Shown piece after piece: positions 27,278 through 38,199 of a stretch of DNA of 64,000 bases. A program made the translations under genes and the position numbers. Position 1 is the first letter of the stretch; every line of letters begins with the position of its first letter. Source of the stretch: Tetramitus jugosus (taxonomy: Eukaryota > Heterolobosea > Eutetramitea > Acrasida > Vahlkampfiidae). The stretch spans positions 456,296 through 520,295 of the forward strand of contig OW569363.1 of NCBI GenBank assembly GCA_937625935.1, written 5' to 3'. The notes beneath the pieces are model-generated. The model searched no databases. It was not told where the DNA came from and saw only the letters and a list, made by a program, of their open reading frames with translations.

Positions 27278-30200
27278 ATGGACTACCCTTCGCCACAGCG
27301 AGGTCAATCACAACAGTCCACGAACTCTTCTCCACACAGAGAAATTTCCGAGGATGAAAATAGTACCGTAACTAATCCCTCACCGACTGAAGAAGGAGAA
27401 AGAGAAACCGGAGAAACACCATCCACTCAACCTTCAAATTATCATTCGGTTGACCAATCATTAGATCACTCTATTGAGTTGCCACAGCAACTACAAGAAA
27501 TAAATCTACTGGCAATACAAAGTGATAGGTCGTCAGAGACAGTCAACGAACCACAAGAAATCATAGGGCAAGAACAACGAGACGAAGCGACTCAAGATAA
27601 TGAAGAACCTCGAGCACAGGAACTGAGTGAGCTACTATCAACGACATGTTATGTGAACTTGAATCATGACACGAGAATAATATCATCGAGTCTAGAAGAA
27701 GCAGAAAGCGATAGGAACAACAACAACGACCACAATACTAACGACGACATCACCAACAATAACAATAGTAATACTTCTAACGAAGAGAATAAAACGAACA
27801 TGGACAACACATCGGAAAGAAGAGATACTTCTATCCCAAGTTTAGGAGAGTACGCAAACTGTTCAAAACAGACCATCCGTCAAATCCTTTTGGACAATTA
27901 TCGGAACCAATCATCAACAACAGCCAACAATATCGCCCAAGAACCTCCCTCACTACTATCACAACCTATACCACAATCGCCTCCTCAACCTCCTGTTGAA
28001 GCTCTAGTCCTTGATACGCCATCGACAAGCAATGGTAACCATGATAACCAAAGCGCAGCTTCCACAATCGCAACGACAACTGCAGCTACGGCTTTAGCTA
28101 TAAACGGCAACACAAACACTAGTATATCTTCTGGTCCAGTTTCAACCCATGAAACGGTTGAATCTCGGAACAGCGACCTCGTGCAAGAGAAAAAACGGAG
28201 GAGACTACGGTGGAAGCGGAAAAATAAAAAGGTTGATCAGGAAGCGAGCTCTGTTTCGAGCACACTTGGTGTTTCGTCGACCATTGTGACCTACTCGGGA
28301 AATAGTCAAGAAGATTGGTCAAATGAAGACGAATATTCATCGTGTTGTTGCATAAGGCCACAATATCGAAGCAGCAACTTGTTCAAGGCCGGAGGAACAT
28401 TGAAACCCAATGGAAAAACCTCAAAAACAAGGAAATGTCTACTGTTTACACGAAAATTCTGGAGTATTCGTTCCGTTGTGCTCTTTGTGATTGCTGCCTC
28501 CATCTTAATTCTAGGAATCGTTGTTTGGTTGCTTCATTTTGTTCTGTCCAAGAGTGGCGAGAGAGATGTTCTGGATCAGACTCAGAGAACTCAATCAGGC
28601 AGAGTCATGGACAGTGTTGTGGCTTACTTAGCCGTCGGACCAGTTATTCTCCAAACGGTTCAAAAACTGTTTCAGCTGGGCGAAGAATTCGTGCCGGAGA
28701 TTTCAAAGGGCACGATAAGAACTGCGATTCTGGTCAACCAAATACGGTATGCTCCGCCAAATTCAATTTCTATCGGATATGAGACTGGTGAGTTAGAAGG
28801 TGTTCAACAGTTGAATTCTAATCGGTTCCAGAGAGGATATCAACCTGCAGCCAACTCTACACTCTCCATCGATTTTATTGATCCTGAGACTTTGGACATT
28901 GTGGAGCATGTTGCCAGCTTAACGGGATATGATCCTCGGTTGCAGCCATGGTACATCAATCCAATTATTGATCCAAGTGAAATCAATGGAACCACTCGAG
29001 GTCAAGAACAATTTGTTTGGTCTGATCCTCTTGTAATCCGGGGAGTGCCAACTACGGTGAGCATATCTGTCGGTATGACCTACAGGGACTTTGCAACAGA
29101 TAGATTGAAAGGAGTACTGACCGTAGGATACGATCTACCCAGTATCAGCACATTTCTCATGAGTATACCCGTTCGAAACAATACGCTGGTGTTTATTGTG
29201 AACAGGAAGGGTGAGCTAATCGGAACTAGTAGACCCCCGATAGCACGGATGATACCACTGCCCTTGGCAATCGATCATCCGGATAGAGATCTTAGGGACG
29301 CTTACATTCAAGTGGTAGATCATTATGGAACCAACATTGTGAACTATCCATTGAATGCTACATTTCTATACGATGACCAACACGGAGATGAGCGCGCAGT
29401 TGCCATTCAGAATCTGAGACCTATTCTGGGTATAGATTGGGTCATTGTCACATCTGTCTTATCCAAAGATGTCGCTTCAGCGGTGATGAGGGCCAATACT
29501 CTGTCTATTATTGTGAGTTTGATTCTGATTTTTGCAGTAGAGGTGATTGCATTGGCCATTGGTTGGTTAATAACCAAACCATTACAATCAATTGCCGAGA
29601 GCACAACTCGTGTGGCCAACATGAATTTTAGTGATTCTAAGAAACATCGAGTCATGACTCTCAAGTTTTACGAGTTTGAAGTCATTGTAAGGGCCATGGA
29701 TCAGATGAAAAAAGCTCTCCGTAACTTTGAAAAATATGTCCCGACAAAGGTTGTCAAATCTCTCATGGACAGCAATAAGGGAATCAGGATAGGAGTTGAA
29801 CCCATGTACATCACCATCATGTTTCTGGATATCGCTGACTTTACATCGATTACCGAGAGGACTGATCCTTCCATTCTCGTCAAGGTTCTCGAAGAATTCT
29901 TTACTTCCATGTCAGAAGTCATCAGTGCCAATCAAGGCATCATCGATAAGTATATTGGAGATTGTATCATGACTCTGTTCAATGCTCCCAATCCTGTGGA
30001 GAACCATGAAGAAATGGCTGTCAAGTCAGCCCTTGAAATGCAGAGAAGAACTCAACAACTCAATGAGAAATGGGCACAACAACCCGGATATCCACAATTT
30101 ATGATACGTATTGGTATCAACACTGCTGAATGCCTGGTGGGAAATGTCGGTAGTGCTAATCGTGTGAATTACACAGCCTTAGGGGATGGTGTTCACATTG

Positions 30201-30553
30201 CATCTAATCTTGAAGGACTTAACAAGAAATTCAAGACTAGGATCATCCTTGGAGAGAAGACCTATGATGCCGTATCAGACAAGTATGCTTGTCTATGGTT
30301 AGCCCACGTTGCTTACAAAGAAACGACGATGCACACTTACACGGTGTTTGATGAATTAGATTGCATTTCAGAAGAATGCAGAACACTTTGCCAGCTGCAC
30401 AACCAGACCAAGGAAGCTTTCGACGAAAAGAACACGGAACGAATGAAACAATTGTGCAACGAGATTCTGCAGATAGAACCAAGTGATACATCAGCGTCTG
30501 ACCTCTTGAAACGACTTGAAGGTTCAGACTCCAACTTGGATATCCAACTGTGA
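27278..30553 (+). CDS. Adenylyl cyclase with dCache-type ectodomain and HAMP linker
   Basis: 1091 residues from the first ATG at 27278 (the open frame starts three codons earlier at a GTG). A long Asn/Ser/Gln-rich N-terminus (~390 residues) with a basic patch (KKRRRLRWKRKNKK) precedes TM1 (~397-425). The ectodomain (~430-740) has the Cache hallmark YDPRLQPWY and a second module (NTLVFIVNRKGELIGTS). TM2 (~741-765) leads into a HAMP-like segment (KPLQSIAESTTRVANMNFSD) and a helix (FEKYVPTKVV). The class III cyclase domain (~841-1001) has FLDIADFT and DKYIGDCIM (metal Asp residues, adenine-selecting Lys), and NYTALGDGVHIASNLEG. It is likely a homodimeric sensor of small extracellular ligands that makes cAMP. 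The layout resembles bacterial-type cyclases. Confidence 0.92.
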   Translation: MDYPSPQRGQSQQSTNSSPHREISEDENSTVTNPSPTEEGERETGETPSTQPSNYHSVDQSLDHSIELPQQLQEINLLAIQSDRSSETVNEPQEIIGQEQRDEATQDNEEPRAQELSELLSTTCYVNLNHDTRIISSSLEEAESDRNNNNDHNTNDDITNNNNSNTSNEENKTNMDNTSERRDTSIPSLGEYANCSKQTIRQILLDNYRNQSSTTANNIAQEPPSLLSQPIPQSPPQPPVEALVLDTPSTSNGNHDNQSAASTIATTTAATALAINGNTNTSISSGPVSTHETVESRNSDLVQEKKRRRLRWKRKNKKVDQEASSVSSTLGVSSTIVTYSGNSQEDWSNEDEYSSCCCIRPQYRSSNLFKAGGTLKPNGKTSKTRKCLLFTRKFWSIRSVVLFVIAASILILGIVVWLLHFVLSKSGERDVLDQTQRTQSGRVMDSVVAYLAVGPVILQTVQKLFQLGEEFVPEISKGTIRTAILVNQIRYAPPNSISIGYETGELEGVQQLNSNRFQRGYQPAANSTLSIDFIDPETLDIVEHVASLTGYDPRLQPWYINPIIDPSEINGTTRGQEQFVWSDPLVIRGVPTTVSISVGMTYRDFATDRLKGVLTVGYDLPSISTFLMSIPVRNNTLVFIVNRKGELIGTSRPPIARMIPLPLAIDHPDRDLRDAYIQVVDHYGTNIVNYPLNATFLYDDQHGDERAVAIQNLRPILGIDWVIVTSVLSKDVASAVMRANTLSIIVSLILIFAVEVIALAIGWLITKPLQSIAESTTRVANMNFSDSKKHRVMTLKFYEFEVIVRAMDQMKKALRNFEKYVPTKVVKSLMDSNKGIRIGVEPMYITIMFLDIADFTSITERTDPSILVKVLEEFFTSMSEVISANQGIIDKYIGDCIMTLFNAPNPVENHEEMAVKSALEMQRRTQQLNEKWAQQPGYPQFMIRIGINTAECLVGNVGSANRVNYTALGDGVHIASNLEGLNKKFKTRIILGEKTYDAVSDKYACLWLAHVAYKETTMHTYTVFDELDCISEECRTLCQLHNQTKEAFDEKNTERMKQLCNEILQIEPSDTSASDLLKRLEGSDSNLDIQL

Positions 30554-30765
30554 ACGGGTGAATAACTCCTTCATTCAATTCTCCGCTGAATACAATCAGA
30601 AATAGTCAACCAAGTTTTAAGGTTATAAAAATAACAAAAACACGAATTTTTTCAATCTGGACTCCTCAGCTTCATGTTTCCCTAAAACCACAACAATCAT
30701 TGCCATTTCGTCCAAGACCAACCCAAACTAACTTTCTAACCTGTAACAAAATCTTTCTGCAAACA

Positions 30766-31482
30766 ATGGTAGAGATACGACGAGACTCACTAACAGGAAA
30801 CTTTCTGGACAAAACCATTCTGGACACAGTAGTGATGGGATTAGGGAGCGAAGAAGCGAAGAAGCAAGCATGCAATCGTCTACTCATTGCTCAAGACGAA
30901 GAAGTGAACGAAGATAGTATCTTGATGTCTTCTCCCAAGCAAACAACTGGCTCTCCTCTCAGTAGCACAACACTATCGCCCAAGTCGAGTGCATCAACAA
31001 TTGAAAATTTGCCCCATGCCACAAGCGGCACCACGACCTCCAAACCTCACACAATCATGGAAGAAAATAAGACTTATGAACCTTTAACAAGAAGAAGAAG
31101 TTCCATCAAGTTTGACTTTGACACCGTGGACTATGACAATCCAGTGATGCCTCGAAAGAAAGAAGAAGTAGAACCATTGGCGATACCGGATGAAGAAGAG
31201 TCGGACAATCTTTCATTCGATGATCAATCGAATAGCCGGGCACAGTACATGTCAGAGTACGCGTCTGATGAGAAAGATTTGTCTCATTTGGATGAAGATC
31301 ATCACTTGCGATCACTTGTCGATGGAACCTCATTGTATTCCAGTTTGACCCTCTCTGAAGAAGAAGGAGGATCAAAACCTAAAGAAACCACAAGTTTCTC
31401 ATCCGCTTCTCCCTCGTCATCACTGAGAGTGAAAACAGATTCGGGATCCACACGACCAAAGGCACAACCACTCTCAAAATGA
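30766..31482 (+). CDS. Unrecognised acidic, low-complexity protein
   Basis: 238 residues from ATG 30766 (the open frame starts at a TTG at 30700). The first ~45 residues look folded (MVEIRRDSLTGNFLDKTILD, then a helix rich in Ala/Lys/Gln). The remainder is Ser/Thr/Asp/Glu-rich and probably disordered, with repeated acidic runs (PDEEESDNLSFDD) and possible phosphorylation sites. There is no transmembrane segment or catalytic motif. It lies between the cyclase (213 bp upstream) and the AP endonuclease, same strand. No function is proposed. Confidence 0.6.
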   Translation: MVEIRRDSLTGNFLDKTILDTVVMGLGSEEAKKQACNRLLIAQDEEVNEDSILMSSPKQTTGSPLSSTTLSPKSSASTIENLPHATSGTTTSKPHTIMEENKTYEPLTRRRSSIKFDFDTVDYDNPVMPRKKEEVEPLAIPDEEESDNLSFDDQSNSRAQYMSEYASDEKDLSHLDEDHHLRSLVDGTSLYSSLTLSEEEGGSKPKETTSFSSASPSSSLRVKTDSGSTRPKAQPLSK

Positions 31483-31615
31483 GAAATGTAAACTATTGTA
31501 AATTCTTCAACCACTCACAAAAATTACAATCCGATCGAGCAATCAACTACCAGAATTTGCTCGAAGTCCTATTCCTTGGGATTCCAAACAAAATTTGAAT
31601 TCCAATTCGTCATCC

Positions 31616-32833
31616 ATGCTGTATCTTCTCAGAACTCATTCAAAACAATTGTGCAAGTTACCACCACTTGATCCTCGCTTTCTTGGTGCTCGAAACTTTC
31701 CCTCCAATTTTCTTCCCTCCAAAAATCAAAAACACCAGCAAGAGCATCGATCCACGATCACAAGAACCATGAAGAGATATCTCACAAGTAGCAGTAGCTC
31801 TCAAGACAATGACAGCGACAATGAGGAAACTTCCCCGATGAAAAAAACCAAAATCATCCTGGGAGAGAACAGTGATCACTCCTATGATCCACTCAAGCAA
31901 TACAAGTTCATCTCATGGAACGTCAACGGTCTCAAGGCACTCATGGGCAAAGACAAGGGCGCCGCTCTCACTCAACTCGTTGAATCGGAGAAACCAACTG
32001 CCATTTGTTTACAGGAAACAAAGCTTCAAGATTTGGAGAGTCTCACACAACAGTACAGCACCATTCTAGGTGAAAGCTACAGTGCTCATTTTTCTCACTG
32101 TTCAAGAACAAAGGGTCGCCATGGCACAGCCATCTTTACTCTCAAGCACAAACGTGCTCCAAAGCCTCTGAAAGTCAGATATGGACTGGAGCTAACCTCA
32201 GAAGAAGACTCGATGAATTTGGAGCTCGATGAAAAAATGTTAAAGGATGAAGGAAGGGTCGTCACTGTAGAATACCCTGATCTCTACCTCGTGAACACCT
32301 ATGTGCCAAACTCTGGTCAAAAACTAGAGAGATTGGATGAGAGAACCAACGAATGGGATAAAGCTATGGGTCAATACATTGATAAGCTACAAAAAAAGAA
32401 GCCAGTGGTGTGGTGTGGTGATTTGAATGTGGCCATATTGGACATTGATATTCATGATCCAAAAAAGAATGTCAAATCAGCTGGTTTTACACCACAGGAG
32501 AGAGAATCATTCCGTACAATGATCAAGGACTATCGATTGGTTGATACGTTTAGAAAGCTGTATCCAAATGATAAGAATTGCTATACGTATTGGGGTTATC
32601 GATTCAATATGAGAGAGAAGGACAAGGGATGGAGATTGGACTATTTCATGACGAGTGAGTCATTGAATGATCAATTGGTTGACTCTTATATACTAAAGAG
32701 TGTGTTGGGCAGTGATCACTGTCCAATTGGCTTGGTTTTGAATCGAGGTGGTGCGGCTGATGCTGCTGAAGAACAAAGCGCAGCCACTAGTGCTTCTCCA
32801 GCAGCAGAATCCTCTGAAACGACTGCTCAATAA
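31616..32833 (+). CDS. APEX1: AP endonuclease of the APEX1/exonuclease III family
   Basis: 405 residues from ATG 31616. Catalytic core: FISWNVNGLKAL, the metal Glu in ICLQETKLQD, HGTAIFTL, LVNTYVPNSGQ, WCGDLNVAILDIDIH, GFTPQERESF, YTYWGYRFNMREKDKGWRLDYF and GSDHCPIGL. This is the full motif set for base-excision repair incision 5' to abasic sites. The N-terminus from Met1 (MLYLLRTHSKQLCK) is basic and nearly free of acidic residues, like a mitochondrial presequence. An internal Met (at 31769; MKRYLTSSSSSQ) opens a Ser-rich segment with KKTK that could be nuclear. Two start sites could therefore give mitochondrial and nuclear forms. The C-terminal ~30 residues are Ala/Ser-rich. Confidence 0.93.
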   Translation: MLYLLRTHSKQLCKLPPLDPRFLGARNFPSNFLPSKNQKHQQEHRSTITRTMKRYLTSSSSSQDNDSDNEETSPMKKTKIILGENSDHSYDPLKQYKFISWNVNGLKALMGKDKGAALTQLVESEKPTAICLQETKLQDLESLTQQYSTILGESYSAHFSHCSRTKGRHGTAIFTLKHKRAPKPLKVRYGLELTSEEDSMNLELDEKMLKDEGRVVTVEYPDLYLVNTYVPNSGQKLERLDERTNEWDKAMGQYIDKLQKKKPVVWCGDLNVAILDIDIHDPKKNVKSAGFTPQERESFRTMIKDYRLVDTFRKLYPNDKNCYTYWGYRFNMREKDKGWRLDYFMTSESLNDQLVDSYILKSVLGSDHCPIGLVLNRGGAADAAEEQSAATSASPAAESSETTAQ

Positions 32834-32950
32834 ATTTTGTTTGCAGTGTCATGTTTTTCGATGAAATGTCCACTTCATCACTTTCTTTCCTGTAGATGAT
32901 TGATCAGCGCTCAAGAAAAAACCCAAGCTTGAAAAAACAACAAAAGTCAT

Positions 32951-35800
32951 ATGACAAGTATGCTCAGTGCTCCCTCCAATGTCAAGGTCATTCATATGGA
33001 TCAATGCAAGTGGTACTTGTCCATTGATCCCAACACTCCACAATTGGATCCAAAATTCAAGCAAAGTGCATCTCAAATCAAGGCCATGAGTGATCTGAGA
33101 TGCACCAGTATGCAAACAAGCGTGCACATGGCACTGTATGATCACGGGATTATTGATCATCCATACAAGGAGTTTAATGAGCTGAGATATCAATGGATTA
33201 TGCACTATGACTGGACTTTTTATACGATTATTGATACCATGTCTCTATTGACAATTGTTTTGACTGGAAGTGAAGATCAAGAGCTTTTGATGATGTGCGA
33301 TGGGTTGGATACCATAGCAGATGTGTACTTTGGAGAAGATGTTGTTTTCTCTGCCAATAACATGTTCAAAAAGTATCGTGTCAATGTGATGCCATTGTTG
33401 CGCAAGTATGCCAATGATCCATCCATTACCATATCGATCAAGTTTAAATCGGCTCTCAGGTATGCAAAAGAACAGTACGAGAAAGCTCCTTATGCCATTC
33501 CATGCCCTGAATATACGCAATCGTTTCCAACTCCAGGCAGAAACTATGTGCGAAAGTGTGGTTCGGATTTTGGTTGGGATTGGGGTCCCTGTTTTGCTCC
33601 AGTTGGTATCAGTGGTCCAATTACACTCGTGACATATCCAAATATTCTGCTATTAGACTATTTGGTGCATCAAGACTTGACATTTAATGATGAATCAAGT
33701 GTCCAATCAGAGGAGTTGGATTCCACAGCCAACAACCTACCATCATGTAACTTAGCGAAACTTAAAGTTCAATGTCTTGTCTATGTCCACGAAAGCTATG
33801 TACTAAGAATGGGGAATTTGAGATGGACATTGTATGCTCCAGGTTCCTTCGAAGAGACAGACAAACCGATAATGACTGGATCGCACGCTGTCACCTTTTC
33901 TGAGAAAGGGGAGCACACGGTCAGTGTTGAAATCTTGGTTAAGGATCCTCAATTGTGGTGGCCAAATGGTCTCGGTGCTCAAAATCTGTATACTCTGGTC
34001 ATTGATGTCGATCAGTTGAGCGAGGATGATGTGCCCAGCACTCGAACACTATATGAGACTCGTACGAAACAAATTGGCATTAGAAGAGTTGAGCTTGACA
34101 CATCAACAGACGAGATTGGAAGAAAGTTTTTGTTCAAGGTGAATACAGTCGCTATGTTTGCAAAAGGTTCAAATTGGATTCCTTCGGACTGCTTTCATCA
34201 TCGAGTGCATGAAGATCAACTGCAGGTATTGTTGCAGAGTGCAGCCGATTGTAACATGAACTTTCTACGCGTTTGGGGAGGAGGTATATATGAATCAGAT
34301 GCTTTTTATGACATATGCGACAGACTAGGAATCTTGATTTGGCAAGATATGATGTTTGCTTGTGCACTCTATCCCTCAACAGACGAATTTTCAACAAATG
34401 TGAAACAAGAGATCACAAATCAATTATACAGGATTCAGCATCACGCTTGTATTGCCATTTATGCAGGTAATAATGAGAATGAAGAAGCCCTGTGCTCCTG
34501 GGAAGAATGTAATAACTCTCCTCATCAAAAGAAACTCGTTGTAGACTATTATAAGTTGTACATGGACATCATATATAGTGTAATCAAAGAGTTGGATCCT
34601 AATAGGGCTCTATTCTATTGGCCATCATCGCCTAGTAACGGTCCTGATGAATGGGGAAATCCTCAAGATATCACAAGAGGAGATGCTCATTACTGGGGCG
34701 TATGGCACGGTCAGAAACCATTCACCGACTATTTGACATTTACTCCTCGCTTCTGCTCTGAATTTGGCTTCCAGTCTATTTCCTCCTTTCAAACACTCAA
34801 GCCATTCTTATCGGACGATGAAGAAGATTACAACTTAACCTCTCCTGCCATGGAATTTAGGCAGAGATCATTCAAAGTTGGGAACAAAGCAATCTTGGAA
34901 CATATCTCACGCCACTTTAGAGTTCCTATCGGCTTTCGGGAAACGATATATGTATCGCAAGTGTTGCAAGCTTTGTCTATCAAAACAGCCTGTGAGCACT
35001 GGAGAAGACAAAAGTCAGTTTGTTCCGGTGCAATGTATTGGCAATTGAATGATATCTGGCCTGGTACATCATGGAGTTCCTTGGAGTGGAACTCACGCTG
35101 GAAGTTACTTCAATACTTTTCGAAGAAATTCTTCTCGCCTTTGCTCGTTTCAGTCGTGGAGAACAAGGGGACTCAGCATGCAGAGGTGTGGTTGACCAGC
35201 GATGTCACATCTAATGTTAAAGGTACTCTAACAGTGAAACTTGTATCCTATACCAGTGGATTGACTCTTCAACAATGGAACGTCGATCAAGTCAGCGTAC
35301 CTGCAACAACAAGTCGCCAAGTACTGTCAATCGACCTTGTAGAGCTATTTGGAGATGAACCGCCTACATTCTATGTACAACATGATTATGATGCCCAGTT
35401 TGATCGAACCGAATGCTTTTTAATGGTAATCTTCGATAGTAAGGAACATCCAGAGCACTCTTCAGAAAACTTCCACTTCTTCTGTCCGCTGAAATTCGTC
35501 AGATTGAACAAGCCCGAGTTTAAAGTGACGAGAGAGAACAACAATTGTTTCTCAATCACATCGAATCAAGTGGCATTGTTCGTATCTCTACATGAAGCTG
35601 CAGAAAACCATGATACGGTGGATCAATCTATCGTAGCTCGCTTCTCTGACAATGGCTTTATTCTGTTGCCTGATGAACCCAAGACTCTGTCGTTCGAAAT
35701 GACCAAGTTCAGCTACGGCGAACACGAAGGAGCAGTCGGTCACTCAAAGAGCGTTCCACTTCGAAACCTGCAAATTCTGTCATTGCGCGACAGCTATTAA
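32951..35800 (+). CDS. MANBA: Beta-mannosidase (glycoside hydrolase family 2)
   Basis: 949 residues. It has the GH2 order of a sugar-binding beta domain (RKCGSDFGWDWGPCF), an Ig-like domain (DPQLWWPNGLGAQNLY), a TIM barrel (AKGSNWIPSDCF, NFLRVWGGGIYESDAFYD) and C-terminal beta domains. The acid/base Glu lies in AGNNENEEAL (E509) and the nucleophile Glu in FCSEFGFQS (E604). SGAMYWQLNDIWPGTSWSS is typical of mannosidases and cleaves terminal beta-mannose from N-glycan fragments. The animal enzyme is lysosomal, but no signal peptide is visible at this ATG (MTSMLSAPSNVKVIHM). Either a short upstream exon was missed or the enzyme is cytosolic. Confidence 0.93.
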   Translation: MTSMLSAPSNVKVIHMDQCKWYLSIDPNTPQLDPKFKQSASQIKAMSDLRCTSMQTSVHMALYDHGIIDHPYKEFNELRYQWIMHYDWTFYTIIDTMSLLTIVLTGSEDQELLMMCDGLDTIADVYFGEDVVFSANNMFKKYRVNVMPLLRKYANDPSITISIKFKSALRYAKEQYEKAPYAIPCPEYTQSFPTPGRNYVRKCGSDFGWDWGPCFAPVGISGPITLVTYPNILLLDYLVHQDLTFNDESSVQSEELDSTANNLPSCNLAKLKVQCLVYVHESYVLRMGNLRWTLYAPGSFEETDKPIMTGSHAVTFSEKGEHTVSVEILVKDPQLWWPNGLGAQNLYTLVIDVDQLSEDDVPSTRTLYETRTKQIGIRRVELDTSTDEIGRKFLFKVNTVAMFAKGSNWIPSDCFHHRVHEDQLQVLLQSAADCNMNFLRVWGGGIYESDAFYDICDRLGILIWQDMMFACALYPSTDEFSTNVKQEITNQLYRIQHHACIAIYAGNNENEEALCSWEECNNSPHQKKLVVDYYKLYMDIIYSVIKELDPNRALFYWPSSPSNGPDEWGNPQDITRGDAHYWGVWHGQKPFTDYLTFTPRFCSEFGFQSISSFQTLKPFLSDDEEDYNLTSPAMEFRQRSFKVGNKAILEHISRHFRVPIGFRETIYVSQVLQALSIKTACEHWRRQKSVCSGAMYWQLNDIWPGTSWSSLEWNSRWKLLQYFSKKFFSPLLVSVVENKGTQHAEVWLTSDVTSNVKGTLTVKLVSYTSGLTLQQWNVDQVSVPATTSRQVLSIDLVELFGDEPPTFYVQHDYDAQFDRTECFLMVIFDSKEHPEHSSENFHFFCPLKFVRLNKPEFKVTRENNNCFSITSNQVALFVSLHEAAENHDTVDQSIVARFSDNGFILLPDEPKTLSFEMTKFSYGEHEGAVGHSKSVPLRNLQILSLRDSY

Positions 35801-35890
35801 GTAATTAGGGTGCCATGAACTCGGCCAACTTATAAGTGAACAAAATTTTACAGTGTATGAAATCAAACAGACAGTTTTCTTCTTCTAGTC

Positions 35891-36917
35891 TTAATCCTTC
35901 TTTCCTGTCTTGACAGCAGTTGTTGCGCTGGCTGCATTTACAGGGACACTGGTAGTCATTGGAGTAACAGTGGTTTGGAATCCTTGATAGACAGGTGTTG
36001 GAACATTGCTCTGTTGTTGTTGCATTCCAGGCTTTGGCAATTGATATCCAGTGCTGGCACCAGTGGCAGGAGTATAGCTCAAACTGGTAGTTGTCATTGT
36101 GGGGAACGAAGAAATAGTGTTCAACAATCCACCAGTGGCAGCTGGAGGAGCCATTGAGTGAATGGAAGCACTGCCGAGAGAAGTAGCAACAGTGGGACCA
36201 GTGGCAGATGGCTTATACGACTTTTTTCCAATGGTAAATGGAACGTACTTGTACTTGATCATGTGTTGAATTTGCTTCCTCATGGTCAACACAAACAACA
36301 GAATAAAGTAGCCCAACAGGATAGGATAGTACACTGGTATGTCAAAAGCTCTGGAGGTAGTAAAGAAGAGAGCAATCAGAATAGCCTTTGTTGTAGAGTA
36401 CCTGTTTTGATAGTAATCACAAATCAAGCAAAAGCACACAAGCACACAAATACCTCTCGTGTTAAACAAGCATACAAAATAATTCGCGCCAAAAAAATTG
36501 TACATACCAAAACTTGAACTCCGGCAAGCGGCGAATAAATGGTCTAAATTCCTCTTCGTTGGAGCGGGAACCACCAAAAAGTGCGCCACCCTTCTTAAAA
36601 TTTCGACTACTGCCGCCAACGCTGTTGGGCAATGCGTCCTCATACGAATCAAAATCATTTTCCATCTCAGGATCGACTTGAGGGCTCAAAAATGCAATCA
36701 ACAAATTCAAGTAATAAATACCGAGTGCATAGGTCACAATATACCAACCTCCCCAAATGAAAATGCGCATCAAGTACAATAGAAAGAGACCTGAAAAAAT
36801 GCCCCATCGAACCATTGGTTTTCCATTCAAACGATCAAGTATCGTTTGATAGCGCATGCTATAGTATTGGTATTTTTTGAGCAAGCCATTGTTGCTGCTT
36901 GAATCATCAGAGTACAT
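35891..36917 (-). CDS. RER1: RER1-family Golgi-to-ER retrieval receptor
   Basis: Two exons, 36508-36917 and 35891-36401, joined across a 106-nt intron (donor GTATGT, acceptor ACAG) that splits the Trp codon of EFKFW-YSTTKA. 306 residues. RER1 hallmarks: [74 protein letters not shown] and [22 protein letters not shown]. Four membrane segments are expected. The protein cycles between cis-Golgi and ER and retrieves membrane proteins with polar transmembrane residues. It is longer than the usual ~200 residues owing to a ~110-residue Ser/Thr/Pro/Gln tail after the last helix. The open frame extends upstream to a TTG with poly-Asn; ATG 36917 is the first real start. Confidence 0.94.
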
Positions 36918-37249
36918 TTTTTTGTTGTTGTTATTGTTATTGTTACTATGATTGTTGCTTGTTGGATGATGGTGTGTGTGTGAAAAATAGTGATTGATCA
37001 GAGGTTTGTTGTTCAGATCCAATAAATCAGAATATTTGTGAGATCAATCTTTTTTTTGTGTTGTGTTGTTGCACGTGTGTTTTTGTTGATGGTCGCTGGA
37101 TGAAGGAATGACCTTTTGTGTGATTGTAACCAAGGATGAAAAATAGAATCGCAGTTTTAAAGCGGAAATTTGTGAGTAAAAAACGCGCCAAAAAACACCA
37201 CACAAAAAGTCGTCATCATCAACCTTCGAATCCATTCATCATCATCATC
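36918..37249. promoter_or_regulatory. Divergent promoter region between RER1 and prefoldin 5
   Basis: 332 bp between two divergent ATG codons. It contains GTT/AAC-rich microsatellite sequence (about 36921-36960) and T-rich tracts, plus TCA repeats just before the prefoldin ATG. No other element is recognised. Confidence 0.4.
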
Positions 37250-37941
37250 ATGTCTTCTGTAGCAGCTGTTTCATCCGATCTACCAAAACCTATTCCAATC
37301 GAACAATTACGAAAGGTTCCTCTGCAAGAATTGGCACAAAATGCTCAAATTAGAGAACAAGAGCTTCAACAGCTTCAAGGCTTCTTACAACAATTGCACG
37401 TTGGTTATGACCGATTCAGAACAAGCAGAAATGTTGTTGATCAATTGTCTCAACAAACTGCTGGAAAGCAAGTTTTGGTGCCAATGACTCAATCACTCTA
37501 CGTCCCAGGTGAAATTACTGATGTAGACAGTGTTTTGGTCGATATTGGAACAGGTTATTTTGTTCAAAAGGTTTGTTGTTGTTGTTATTTTTGTGTGTAT
37601 ATTGATGATGATGAAGATGTCTTTCATAAGCTATTCATTGTTGTATTATTCAGCTGTGATCACAGTTACAAGAGTTGGAGAATTTTTTAGCTAAAAACTT
37701 GTCATTTTTTTGTTGTTGTTGTTTTGTGCCCATTTTTTTGGGGGGTTGTGTGTCATCTCACCTCTCACAGAATACAAGTGATGCCAAGGATGCCCTAGAG
37801 CGAAGAATGGTCATGGTGAGAGAAAGTATTGAAAAGTTGACAAAGACTGTTGCCTTCAAGCAAGCCGAACTGGAAAAGATTAAGAGAGTCGTGGCTCTGG
37901 GTGTTCAAGAAAGACAGAGAGAAATGGAAAAGGTGAAATAG
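37250..37941 (+). CDS. PFDN5: Prefoldin subunit 5
   Basis: Two exons, 37250-37570 and 37771-37941; the 200-nt intron has the unusual donor GTTTGT and acceptor CACAG and is in phase 0. 163 residues. An N-terminal coiled-coil (EQELQQLQGFLQQLHVGYDRF) is followed by the beta-hairpin region VLVPMTQSLYVPGEITDVDSVLVDIGTGYFV, a signature of prefoldin 5, and a C-terminal coiled coil (KDALERRMVMVRESIEKL). It is an alpha-type subunit of the hexameric chaperone that delivers nascent actin and tubulin to CCT/TRiC. The chosen ATG follows a run of ATC repeats. Confidence 0.93.
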
Positions 37942-38199
37942 GCAAAATCATTAAAACAAACCAGAATTGTGTATATTTTCATGATGTCAGTCGTAGTCTT
38001 TCATGGTTGTATTGGATTGGGATCCTATTCTCCCAATTGGATGTTCCGCCGCGAAAATTTCTCGCCTTCGATGGTAGCATTTCACACAACGACATTCTCG
38101 CCTCAGAATCGCTTTGTTGTGAGCTCCCCCAAAAAAACAAAAACAAAACCTAACGCCCGATAAAAACCAACAACATATTATCTCATCATCATCATCATC

